Source of the DNA: Microbotryomycetes sp. JL201
Lineage: Eukaryota; Basidiomycota; Microbotryomycetes
NCBI GenBank assembly: GCA_033819885.1
Contig: JAQYUZ010000056.1
Location: 1 to 64,000 of the forward strand
Direction of reading: 5' to 3'
Length of the DNA: 64,000 nt
Shown here: positions 33,710 to 45,075 of the stretch, piece after piece
How the letters are laid out: each line of letters opens with the position of its first letter
How positions within the stretch are numbered: the first letter of the stretch is position 1
Notes under the pieces: model-generated
What the model saw: only the letters and a program-made list of their open reading frames with translations
Databases searched by the model: none
What the model was told of the DNA's origin: nothing
Translations under genes and position numbers: made by a program

Positions 33710-35399
33710 ATGTCTTCTGGCAGAATAGCATCGACCACAGATATCCACAGCACCCCACCGACCTACAGCGACAGCGGGTTCAAAAAGATCGAGCTGCCGC
33801 AATTGACCCGTACAAATGCGGACGGTACAGAGGAGGTTGTACCGGTGGCACTGCTCGGGGATCAATGGGCTTTGTTTGATCAGCATGCTTCTGTTGACCA
33901 ACAACGTGCTGAGCTGTTTTCGGCAATAAGGCTCGCGTGCAATCAGTTGCATCCTCTCCAGCTCCTCGAAAGCAGCTTTATCGAGTCTGCACTGCGGTCG
34001 GCTATTATTTTGCTGAATTCGCACGTCCTGCACGATCTAGCTGAACTCTCGCACACGTCCTTCGCAAGAGTTTCTGACCTTGCTCGTCTAATTCTCGAAG
34101 TGTGCAGTACTCTTGCTTGACGTCACACAGTCTTGTTTATTAACATTTGTGGCCCACAAGTCGATCTCACGAGAGCACGCCAGGGGCGAAAATACGTACA
34201 GGCGGGTGTATTTCAGGCAAGAAAAACACGACGCAACCACCCGACTATTTTCTTCAGTCTGGACAAGAATTACCAGCACAATCTCACCAATGGCTTCAGA
34301 TCTTCACCTCGCAAACGAGATTGCAAGCGATCGCTGGCAAGTGAGTCTGATGGGTGTTGAGATCCAGATGGCCTGGTAGAGGCGCTGACAGATCTCGCGC
34401 AAGCACGCAAGCGAACTCATTCATCTGCTCAAAGGTTTGTCGGCAAATCTGCCAGACGATCTATTCGCGCACTCTCACGTCGAAGCAGGTTTTTGTGGGT
34501 TTCGCTTGACTCTTGCACACACGACTGACACGAATGGGCCAAGTACAGGGCGAAATTGTCGCTGCCCGATCGACTCTCTGGCCGTCCGACTCGGAAAACT
34601 TGCATAGACCAAATGTTCCATTGAACGAATTCTCTCGGCACTTTTTCGAACTGCTCAAGCTTGACAAGCTTTGCTCGGACGTACCAGACTTTTGGGAGCG
34701 ACAAAGCGACGAGCGCGAGGCGGTTAGGGAACTGTGGCGCAACCTGTTTGTCAACAAGCGCATCCGATTGGAGCCCGGATCAACCCATATGTATGATCTG
34801 GGGACGCGCATAAAGACCAGAGCTCATCGTGAGTAGAGGAAGCTATTTCATTCTCCGAGGCTGACAGATGCGACGCTCGACCCACTTTACGGCAAAAAGT
34901 CTTTCGCACAGAGCTTGACGGACGCTTACAGGCAGTCATTCTTGCAGTTGATAGCTTGCTCAAGCAGTGGCTCTCACAAAGCTCAAGTAAGGCCCAGAAG
35001 CAAGAAAAGATCAGAGCTTGTGTCAGAAAGCTCCTGTCACTTGACGAACGGAGCTTCTTCACAAACGGCTCAGTTGTCTGGCTAGACCTGACTCTGTATG
35101 GAGCATTGTCATACCTGCATACCCTAGAAGACAAGGTGCAGGCAATCTCGGCGTTACTCCATCAACTTGGTGCAGCCACTAGTACGAATCTTGTCACTCG
35201 AGTTTTCGTCCCGGCATCTCGGAGAGCCGGCGCAAGCAGCTCGAGACGAAATATTCCACTCGAGAATCATTCAAGGCTCAATGCCGAACGAACTGCCCTC
35301 ATACACCGGGTTCACGAGGTGAGCCATGGTCGAGTAGCGTGAGCTCGCGGTGACAGCTCTTAATTGACGCAACCGCAGATCGTTCATAAAGCCCTGTAA
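33710..35399 (+). CDS. Tandem orphan family, copy C
   Basis: Unrecognised protein; closer to copy D than to A and B. ATG 33710 gives MSSGRIASTTDIHSTPPTYS. Exon 1 carries LFSAIRLACNQLHPLQLLES; a following exon has VYFRQEKHDATTRLFSSVWT and ANEIASDRWQ before a GTGAGT donor (about 34340). Then HASELIHLLKGLSANLPDD, then LDKLCSDVPDFWERQSDERE with LWRNLFVNKRIRL, then WLDLTLYGALSYLHTLEDKV with QAISALLHQLG. It ends after an intron with only IVHKAL (stop 35397-35399). The DKVQAISALLH block matches DKVQALSAILH of copy D. Six exons inferred; donors in the third exon are not fully resolved. No signal peptide or membrane segment. The short tail differs from A and B, so this copy may be shortened at its end. 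Confidence 0.55.
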
Positions 35400-35595
35400 A
35401 ATTTACTTGTTTTTTCCTTCTTTTTCCCTTCAAGTGATCAAGTTTTTCTATTGCCTTTGATGTCTCGATGTTTGCAATTGCCCTTCGCCACAATTCTTCA
35501 GGAGCGTACTGTAGCTGAAGCCGCGGACAGGCAGCCTGGACCATTGGCCCAACAGAGATGGCTACTTGCCTAACAAGTCATCTCGAAGCTCTGCT

Positions 35596-37441
35596 ATGAC
35601 GGAGCAGCACCTCGAGGATTCGGAGCGCGGCATCGAAATCAAATGGCCTGGCACCGTCCGCCCGTTCGGAGATGATCATACGCTTTACAATCACCGAGGG
35701 GGTACACCTCCTCGTGACGCTTCTTTCAGCTTGTTACGGCTTGCGTGCAATCACTTGTACAGAAGTTCAGCCCTCAGTGAAACCCACATCAAGGATTTCC
35801 TTAGGCAAGCCTGCAATCTTTTCAAAAGCCTGCACAAGAGCCCGTACGCAACAGAAGACCTTCACGACCTAGTGCAAGAAATCAGCAAAGCAAGTTCGTC
35901 AGGGCATGTCTGAGTCGCGCGCGAATTTGGGACTGATCTCGCACCATGTTGTGTAGCAAGCTGACCAAGTACACTTGGAAGTGTTGGAAAAGTACAAAAG
36001 CTTGTACTTCCACTCAGGTGGAAATGCAGCGACCAAGCGGCTTGTGTGTGTCTTGACCAATCCTGACAACAATGTGTCGGCTTTGGATTTGGCGGCAGCG
36101 GTCGATATCGCACAAAGCAGGTGGAAGGCACGTCACGTAGCCAATTACACATCTTCTAGGCGCTGACACATGCTGCAGAGCATGGCAAGCTTTTCACGTC
36201 ATCTGGACGAGCTTGACTTTGGATTGCCATCAAAATCATTTGCAAAACACACAATCAATGTCTGTGCATAATCCACTCCATGCGCCGAGAATTCTACGCA
36301 ACCGCTGATCAGAGTCATGCAGCATGACAAGCGTGTGCCATTGTTGAATGTGGTCGAGCCAGATTCCACCAGTCTGCCTCTTCAAGTAACTCGCTCCGAC
36401 CAGTTCGTCACGGATTGGTTCGACCTGATACGAATCGATTGTCTGTGTTCAGAACTACCAAGATTCTGGGATCGACCGAGCCATGACCGCGAGCTGCTAA
36501 GGCACTTATGGCGCTGCCTGTTTGCAAACACTAGGCTTCCGCGGGAGACTCACTCGCTTTATCGACTGGAGAAGCGGCTGATTCAAGCCGCGAGCGGTGA
36601 GTTTGCTTATCAGGCATTTTCAGTTTCGTGACTGAACCTCTTGGTAGCTGCACGCGCTCAACTGTATTCCCGCCACGAATTTATCGCGAATTTCATCTGC
36701 GAGCCTGGCCTAGAGACATGGAACTGGGAGCAGCGATTCAATCCCACATGGTTTCATGCTTTTACCGACATTCATAGTCTTTTACGGCTGCCAGACAGGA
36801 CTCTCGATCGCATGACGCTGCGTGCAATCGAGTCTTACTTGTACACCTTGCAAGACAAGGTGCAAGCGCTATCTGCGATCCTCCACAGTGAAAGGGCGAT
36901 CACAAAGTCAAAGCTCGATCATATCAAACAGTACATCCCGGTCACACGCAAGACTCGGCAGGGACCAGACACTGCCATCGAACAGCTCGACAACGCTGCA
37001 CAGAATGAACGACAGACTCGTGCAAGCGATTCTGAGAACACGAGTACTGTGCGACAAGCTCGAACACGCGGACTGGTTGGATATCCAGAATCGACACGGA
37101 ATCAGTCTCGTTGCGATAATCTGAAGAAGTTGATTCCTCTGACGCGAAGGGTGCCAATCGCGACGTCTGACCTGCCCGACCTTGCCGCACACTCTTCAGC
37201 ATATGCGGATGCTGCTTCCGTAATCAAGCAAGTGCAAAAGGTATGCATGCGCGAAACTGGTGATCCTCAAACTTGTCGAAAGCTGACGGAGTGGCGTCCC
37301 AGTTTGCAACGGCACCTTGGTCCGAGGTATCAGCCCCTTCCTTCGATCCACGCCGCCGGCGAGCTTGAAGAGAGATGGAACAAGAGTTCGCGCTCGAAGA
37401 GTCCCCACGGACGGCAGAAAGATAAGCAGAGCTTGCGATAA
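35596..37441 (+). CDS. Tandem orphan family, copy D
   Basis: Unrecognised protein. ATG 35596 gives MTEQHLEDSERGIEIKWPG. Exon 1 has FSLLRLACNHLYRSSALSET; the next exon has VLEKYKSLYFHSGGNAATKR and AVDIAQSRWK. By comparison with copy C, the following intron begins with a GC donor (AAG|GCACGT, 36128-36178), giving SMASFSRHLDELDFGLPSKS. Then IDCLCSELPRFWDRPSHDRE with LWRCLFANTRLPRE, and after a GTGAGT intron LRAIESYLYTLQDKVQALSA. The C-terminal 200 residues are polar and Arg/Ser-rich, with an internal repeat: LDHIKQYIPVTRKTR near 36920 and CDNLKKLIPLTRRVP near 37115. It ends KDKQSLR. About half of the residues in the FW/LW block are identical between C and D. Function unknown. Confidence 0.6.
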
Positions 37442-38253
37442 GTCTATCTTAATCAACGCTTTGGCTTGGACAGCTCGCGATCAAGCTCATCTTGTAATGC
37501 CTTTGAAAGCTCGTTTCCAGGTATGAGCTTGACCATTTGCTCAGGCAGTCCGCTGCACGTTAAGCAGAGCTGGACTCGCGCATTGCTTGCCTATTCCGCA
37601 CAGCGCACGCAAAGTTCCAGGGAACAAGGTGCTCGCTATTCGTGTTTCACTTGAACTGTTTGGACTTGAAGTGGGTTTTGTGGGGCGGTTCCATCTTTAC
37701 TCGTCACGATTTTGTCAAACGGAAGCTGGTGTTCCGGGAAAACGTTGACAGGCCTTACGTCAGCAAGTTGCACCACAGTGCTTCATCGCGCCCAGCAGCA
37801 CTACTTAGGGATCACTTGAGCTGAACCGCACGGTGCAAAAAGCGGAGAAGAATACTGACTCGAATTGCACATAGTGCGTGCCCTGCTATGACGGCTGGGA
37901 CGCTGCGCGTGCGTGTCGAGTCAGCTCGCTGCGCATCTTTTCGCCCGCATGATTTCTTGCAAGACTCTGCTGTCTCTCCTTGCCACGCTCGTGTGTATAC
38001 ATACTGCCCGTGGCACGGCTGCTCGCTCTGCAAGCTTATCTTTTGCCCGGCCCGGCGATTGTCTGTCTCGCGTAATCCCCGCAAAATTCACGGGTCGGAG
38101 CGCGCGTGCGGTCTTTTTTTGCGCTTGGACCGTCCGCGCAGCCGCGCTCTCTTTTTCCGTCTTGTTGCCTCTGCAGCCTCGCGCTGGGGCTGAAAGAGAG
38201 CACGCAGGCTCGTACAGTCTCTTTCGTTGCCTCACTCGACCAGCGCGACGACC
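37442..38253. other. Intergenic region before the ABC transporter, 812 bp
   Basis: Holds the 3' UTR of tandem copy D and the promoter and leader of the transporter gene. Pyrimidine-rich stretches and T tracts occur near 38110-38165. I looked for a perfect TCCGCGGA-type drug-response element and did not find one. Open frames on both strands overlap each other and look random. Confidence 0.5.
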
Positions 38254-41200
38254 ATGTCGACTGGACTGGCGGGCGCGCCGCTCGTGGGCAATGTGCCGCC
38301 GACTCAGGAGCGCGTCGAACTGGATCGGCAGCAGGCAGTGCCTCTCGCCGCCCACACGGACGACTCTTCGAAAGGAGATTACTCGTCTGGCGAGTCGACC
38401 GCCGACGACGCGCGCGACGAGCGAGACGGGCAGGTCGACGTTGCCGCGGCGAAGCAACAGTTTGAAGAATTGAGACGCCACTTGTCGCGCCAGTCGTCCC
38501 TGCACCGCACCCGAACCGGTCAGCGTGACCCCGAAAAGGGTGACGGCTCCGACAGCGAGAGCGATTTCGACTTGCGCGCGTATTTGCACGAGGGCGTCGA
38601 GCGCCGAGACGCAGCTGGATTCCGGCGAAAGGCGCTCGGCGTGTCGTGGGACAAGCTGAGAGTCAAAGGTGCAGGCGGAATGAAGGTCAGTGCGCGCCAG
38701 CGTAATCCCCGCATATTCCGGTGCTGATCCTGACTCTACAGATTTATATGTGAGCTCCAAAAGCCGCCACCAGGCGCTATGGCCCTGACTGACACTTTCA
38801 TGTATGCAGCCGAACCTTTCCGGACGCCATCAAAGAATTTTTCCTATCTCCCGTGTTCTTTGCCATGAAAAAAGCGGGCATGTTCAAATTCCCGGAGCGA
38901 AACTTGCTCAATGGTCAGTCTAGAAATGTCCTGCACGAGTTGTTCGCCTGGCTGATGTTGGACGTAACAGAGTTTGACGGTTGCGCCAAGCCCGGAGAGA
39001 TGGTGTTTGTGCTGGGCAGGCCTGGATCTGGCTGTACGACTTTTCTCAAAACGATCGGCCTGCAACGAGGCGGCTACATTGGCGTCGATGGCGACGTGTC
39101 ATACGGTGGCATTGACTCTGAACGGATGGCAAAAGAGTTTCTGGGCGAGGTCGTATACAATCAAGAAGACGACATCCACCACGCAACTCTGACTGTCGGT
39201 CAGACTCTCAAGTTTGCGCTCAACCTTAAAGTGAGCCAGCCCACGAATGCTACGACGAGAAAACTTCTGCTCACATCTGTTCCTCGCACAGACGCCAGGC
39301 AAGCGGCTGCCTGACGAGAGCCAGCAGCATTTCAAAGACACTGTCCTCGAACTCATTCTCAAGATGCTCGGCATTTCGCACACGCGCGACACAAAGGTCG
39401 GCTCGGCGCAAGTTCGTGGCGTGTCGGGTGGCGAGCGCAAGCGTGTCAGCATTGCAGAACAGTTTGCTGCGCGTGCCTCGGTGTGCTGCTGGGACAATTC
39501 CTCACGCGGATTGGACGCCTCAACCGCTCTCGACTTTGCCAAATCGTTGCGCATCTTGACCGATACGTTTCAACTGACGACATTTGTTTCGCTTTACCAA
39601 GCCGGCGAAGGCATCTACGACCAAATGGACAAGGTTCTCGTCATTGATGAAGGTCGTCAGGTCTACTTTGGTCCAGCCAAGGAGGCTCGACAGTATATGA
39701 TTTCCCTCGGATACAAGGACTTGCCTCGACAGACGACGGCCGACTACTTGACAGGCTGTACAGACCCGAATGAGCGCCAATTGCAAGAAGACCGCGACCC
39801 TTCAACGATCCCGCTCACGTCCGAGGCGATGGAGAAGGCTTTCAAAGAGTCGGCCATCTATGATCGCATGATTGTCGAGCGCGACGCCTTCAAGGCCGAA
39901 GTCGACCGGGAGAAGCAGAGGCATGAAGACTTTGTCCAGGCCGTTCGTGACGACAAGCACCGTGGACTGAGCAAAAAGAGTCCCTACACGGTGTCTTTCC
40001 CGATGCAAGTCTGGGCTCTCGCCATTCGCCAAACACAGCTCAAGCTGCAGGACCGACTTGACTTGTTTGTCTCGTTCTCAACTTCGATTGTCGTTGCTCT
40101 CATCAGTGGATCGTGCTACTGGCAGTTGCCTGCATCGTCAGGCGGAGCCTTCACCCGCGGCGGCACAATCTTCATGGCTGTCTTGTTCACGTCGTTCCAG
40201 GCCTTTAATGAGCTGCCGAGCCAGATGATGGGTCGGCCCATCCTGTGGAAGCACGCCAATTTTGCGTTTCACCGGCCAGCCGCGCTGTCTCTGGCCGCCA
40301 CACTCGCCGACGCTCCCTGGTTCACGACTCAGATTATCCTTTTCAGCGTCATCATCTAGTAAGCCGATTGGCGCGGCCGGCGTTAGAAGTCACTGATCCC
40401 GTGTTTGGCGCAGCTTCATGTCTGGACTGTATGCGTCCGCAGGCGCTTTCTTTTCATTCCTCGCAACCGTTTTGTCGACATTCTTTGCCATGGCGTCGTT
40501 TTTCCGTCTGCTTGGCACTCTCACGAGCTCGTACGACGTGGCGGCTCGCGCAGCATCCATCTTGATCACAGGCGTGAGCCATTCGAGCCCGAAAAAAGCA
40601 GATCTTGATTGCTCACCCGTATTTGATCTGATTGTCCAGATGATTCTGTACTCTGGCTATCTCATTCCCGTTTTCAGCATGCGAAGATGGTTGTTCTGGG
40701 TGAGTCGGCTCTCGAATCCGTTCAGAAACGCGTCTGACACTCACAAATCAGATTTACTACATTAATCCGCTCAACTATGGCTTCTCGGCGGCAATGATGA
40801 ACGAGTTTAAACGCCTCGAGTTTCCTTGTGACGGCAACTATGTTGTGCCACGCAACTTTGGCGACCTCAATGTGTATCCGACCGAACTCGGACCGAATCA
40901 AGCCTGCACACTCCTTGGCTACAAGGCGGGCTCAACATTGATCAGAGGAGCAGACTATATCAAGGCCGCTTTCGACTACGATGTATCGCATCAATGGCGC
41001 AACTTTGGCATCACGCTCGTCTTTTTCTTTGCGTTTTCGATCGCGCAGATGTGGGCCGTCGAGACTTTCAAGCACGGTGCGGACGCTCCTGCCATCAATG
41101 TCTTCAAAAAGGAGGACAAAGAGTTGAAAGAACTTAACGAGAAGCTGCAAGCGAACAAAGAAGCATATCGTAAAGGCGAGAAGGAGCAAAATCTGAAGGA

Positions 41201-43316
41201 TCTCGTTAGCACTCGCAAGCCTCTGACGTGGGAGCATTTGACGTACACGGTCCCGGTCCCTGGCGGTCAGCGACAATTATTGGACTCGGTCTTTGGATTC
41301 GTCAAGCCCGGAACGCTCACAGCGCTCATGGGTTCTTCTGGAGCCGGCAAGACGACACTTTTGGACGTGTTGGCTTCACGCAAGACGATTGGTGTGATCG
41401 GCGGCGATGTACTGATCGCTGGCCGCAAGCCAGGCGTCGAATTCCAGCGCGGCACCGCATACTGCGAGCAACTCGACACGCACGAACATACGGCGACCGT
41501 TCGCGAGGCTCTGCGCTTCTCGGCGTACCTTCGTCAGCCAGCCGACGTTCCCAAGGCCGAAAAGGACGAGTACGTTGAGGAGATCATTCAGCTGCTCGAG
41601 ATGGAAGACATCGCAGATGCAATGATTGGTTTCCCTGGATTTGGTCTCGGCGTGGAAGCACGCAAGCGTGTCACCATTGGTGTCGAGTTGGCGTCAAAGC
41701 CATCGCTCTTGCTGTTCCTCGACGAGCCGACTTCCGGCCTGGACGGTCAATCTGCATACAACATTGTCAGGTTCCTCAAAAAGCTCGCTGCTGCCGGTCA
41801 AGCTATATTGTGCACGATTCACCAACCTAACAGCATGCTTTTCGAGTCCTTTGACCGCTTGCTCTTGCTCAAGGCCGGCGGACGGACCGTCTATTTTGGC
41901 GACATCAACGGTCCTGGCGGTAAAGATTCGGCTGCGCTTCGCGCATATCTGTCTCGCTACGGTGCTGAAACTCCATCAGACGCCAACCCGGCCGAATTTA
42001 TGCTCGAGGCTATCGGTGCCGGCTCGTCGCGTCAAATTGGCAAAAAGGATTGGGCCGACATTTGGCTCGAGTCGCCAGAGTTTGCCCAGGTTAAGCAGGA
42101 AATCCAACAGCTCAAGGAAGAGAGCCTTGCGTTGCCGCACGAGGCCAATTCGGGCGGACAGTACGCGACCTCCTTTTGGACGCAAATGAAGGTTGTTAGG
42201 CAACGCACGTACCGTGCCTTTTATAGATCACCAGACTACTGCTGGACACGATGTGAGGCAAACAGGAAATCCCCGGTGAATGTCCACTGACGAGAAAGCG
42301 TTTCCACAGTGTTCACGCATATCTCGATCGCCCTTTTCGTCTCGCTCACGTTCCTCAACCTCAACAACTCGCTCGTCTCGCTGCAGTACAGAGTCTTTGC
42401 TCTGTTCTTTGTGACTGTTTTGCCAGCTATCATCATTTCTTCGTCAGTCGTGTTCAGCTTCCGGTTCGCACCCCTCAGCGCTAACCCTTGTCCCCGCGTA
42501 GGATCGAGCCGACATTCATCATGGGACGAGTCACATTCATTCGAGAATCGAGCTCGAAAATGTATTCTCAGCAAGTGTTTGCACTAAGTCAGTTGGCAGC
42601 CGAGATGCCGTACAGCTTGCTGTGCGCCGTCGCGTTCTTCTTGTTGCTGTACTATCCTATGGTGCGTGTTCGCTTCACTCGGAGCTTGGCTCGCTTGACT
42701 CGTTGAACTGGGACTGCGAATTGACCCTTGCATTCTTTTTTTCCAGGGCTTCAACACGGACTCGAGCCGCGCTGGCTTGCAATTCCTCGTCGTCCTAGTC
42801 GTCGAGCTATTCAGTGTCACGCTCGGTCAAGCGATTGCCGCCTATTCTCCATCGATCTACATCGCTGCGATTCAAAATCCGTTCTTCCTCGTCATTCTGT
42901 CACTGTTCTGCGGTGTGACGGCACCGATTCCAACGTTGCCGGCATTTTATCGAGCGTGGCTGCCGTACCTCAATCCGTTCACGCACATCATTAGCGCCAT
43001 GGTCACCACAGAATTGCACGACCTGCCTGTCGTCTGCCAAGACTTTGAATATTCAGTCTTCAACCCGCCTGCGGGTCAAACGTGTGGCGAATGGGCAGGT
43101 CCGTTCGTTCAGGCCGTCGGCGGTTACATCAACAACTTGTCTGCGACGTCTGCGTGTCAGTACTGCCAATATGCCGTCGGAGACGAGTTTTTCAAGCCCT
43201 TGCAGTTTTCGTACGAGTCGAGATGGTCAGAGTGGGCGTACTTGCTCGCGTACACGGCCTTTAATTGTCTAGTCACAATTGTCGCTTCCACTTTCTTGAC
43301 GTATGCAAAGCGCTGA
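38254..43316 (+). CDS. PDR-type ABC transporter (ABCG, full length)
   Basis: Plasma-membrane pump of the fungal pleiotropic drug resistance group, arranged NBD-TMD-NBD-TMD. ATG 38254, N-terminal polar region of ~150 residues. An 8-nt microexon (38742-38749) restores GMK-IYI-RTFPDAIKEFF, a conserved PDR segment. NBD1: GRPGSGCTTFLKTIG (Walker A with the Cys typical of PDR), VRGVSGGERKRVSIAE, CWDNSSRGLDAST. First membrane domain about 40.0-41.1 kb. NBD2: MGSSGAGKTTLLDVLASRKT, LGVEARKRVTIGVELASKP, LLLFLDEPTSGLDGQS. Second membrane domain 42.2-43.3 kb with CQYCQYAVGDEFFKP in the last extracellular loop. It ends TFLTYAKR. About 1,450 residues as in the family. The asymmetric, degenerate NBD1 is normal for PDR pumps. 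The substrate cannot be told from sequence. Confidence 0.94.
38742..38749 (+). other. 8-nt microexon of the PDR transporter
   Basis: The sequence ATTTATAT is flanked by CTACAG before and GTGAGC after. Joining AAG|ATTTATAT|CCGAACC gives K-I-Y-I-R-T in frame, matching the conserved segment before the first nucleotide-binding domain. Neither direct reading through nor skipping it keeps this frame. Confidence 0.8.
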
Positions 43317-43527
43317 AGGCGCTTGTGTAGTCGCTTGATTTTAATTTGCAATAGACGGCTCGTTACAATACAGTATCCAACTGATAGCGCATGCCAGGCA
43401 CGAGGTTCGCACCCGTTCAACCACAAAGTCAATGGCGGCGAGGCGTTTCCAAGGCAATTCGAAGCCGATCTCAAAAGTGAATTGCGCGCTATGGTACAAC
43501 AACCATCGGCCCTGATCTTGGACGCGG

Positions 43528-44407
43528 TCACGTAAACTTTGTTTTGCTAAAGTCCATTTCTGGGTGTGCCGCCTTGAACTGGTCAAACATCTGCAGTCAC
43601 GGATGCGCCGTCAGCAGCCAGTTTGACTTGAACCGGCTCGAAGGCTTACGGCCTGCTTCTTGAGCTCGTCACTGGTAGGCTTGCCCATTTGCTTCTGCTG
43701 GTTGTCAAACTATAACCTCAGAGACAGAGGTTCAATCTTTAATCTCAAAACCTAGCCGACAAGTAGCGCACCATCATTTTTTCGACCATAGCACGCGTCT
43801 CGCCGTCCAAATCGCTCAACTTTGAATTTTCAGGTGTGATTTTGGTCGTGTCAATCTTGGGTGCCGACGTGACGACGTGTGGCCACCATTGCTGCTGATT
43901 GACTTTTTCGAGCGAGATGACCACTTCTTTGCCGTCGTCTGTGCCCGAGTCATTGTCAGTTGCTGTCTTTGATAGCCAGTCTTGAGACGACGCACCTAAT
44001 GTCCAGGTGCTGTCGTCTACTTTGATTTCGAATGGCAATTCGCCTTGGATGTACACTCCGTCGCTGCCGTCCTTTGGTGCCTTTGATGCAACTTTGAGGC
44101 TCTTTTTCTTGATATCGACAATCAAATCCTTTGATCTTGAACCGCTTGGGACGGGTACAGATACTGTCAAGTCTTGCAGCGTCTGCTGCCAGCGGTACGG
44201 CAACGCTGCAGACCGACAGGAGGCGTAGGCGTCGCGGGACCGTTTCGATCAGACGGACACGTTCGTACACTGTCACCTACAGGTGCATAGGGACGTACCG
44301 GCTTGTTCTGCACGCTCGCGCACGGCCTGTTCGGCATCGAGTCGCTTCTGTTCAGCTTCACTCGGCTCGGCAGGCGCCTGAATGTCTGATGGCGGCGCCG
44401 TTGACAT
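43528..44407 (-). CDS. NUDC: NUDC, nuclear movement / dynein cochaperone (CS domain)
   Basis: Hsp90-type cochaperone that stabilises LIS1 and dynein regulators. Start 44407: MSTAPPSDIQAPAEPSEAEQ. A GTACGT intron precedes LPYRWQQTLQDLTVSVPVPS (start of the CS domain); VDDSTWTL follows. A 57-nt intron (43939-43995, GTGCGT to CACAG, CTGAC branch) interrupts the CS domain. Removing it gives STWTL-DDGKEVVISLEKV, as in the family. Then QQQWWPHVVTSAPKID and ENSKLSDLDGETRAMVEKMM, FDNQQKQMGKPTSDELKKQA, and MFDQFKAAHPEMDFSKTKFT to the stop at 43528. About 190 residues: fungal nudC size, lacking the N-terminal extension of animal NUDC. Confidence 0.95.
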
Positions 44408-45075
44408 GCTGATGGGGTTTGGTCTGGTCGCGTGTGAGTTTGGGCTTGAGACGCACGTGCCTCGGCACTTTATGCCACGGAGGTCACGAATTTCGAAACG
44501 TTAATGTCCAGCCTGAAACGACAAATACAGTGGTCACAGGCGCTTTGTGGGCTCATCGCACGCCTGTGGTTGTCCCCTGTGCCTGCTCGAGGTCTCAATT
44601 TCGAGAGCGCTCGCGGCGAGATCACGTGCTTTCTGCCAATTCACCGCAAAATGCATTGTCTGAGCGTCCAACGGGCTCAGTCGAGGGCTGACATGTGATC
44701 AGCACTATCTTGGAACTGGTTCCGCTGCTGACGAGCATCGGAGAGTGCTGTGGTGCAGTTGGAACACGCCCCGGGATGGCTGCGCACGGACGAGTTCAAG
44801 TTGCTCAGGCTTGTCCGGCCTAGTTTGCGTTTGACTGTCGCATGCCCTTGAGCCGCACCGACACGAGAACTTGAGCACACTAGCTGCATCGGCCGTGCGA
44901 TCATCTATTTGCCCCGTTTGCTTGCCGAGTCGATTGTCAATCCCGGACCGAGCGCGGACGCGCAATTCGACGCTCCTAGCCGGGCACCATCGCCTCCCCA
45001 CTGGCCTGCAAACGGGTCTCAGTCGGCACGAACCTCGTTCTGAGATCATTACACGCCCACCGCGACCTCGCTGTC
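44408..45075. promoter_or_regulatory. Divergent promoter region NUDC / cold-shock protein
   Basis: 668 bp between divergent start codons. It should contain both promoters and 5' leaders. No additional gene, repeat or RNA is evident on either strand. Confidence 0.5.

Noticed and set aside
39480-39530. Loss of function in NBD1 of the transporter (Cys in Walker A, Asn in Walker B)
   Set aside because: These changes are normal in the fungal PDR group and do not mark a broken gene.
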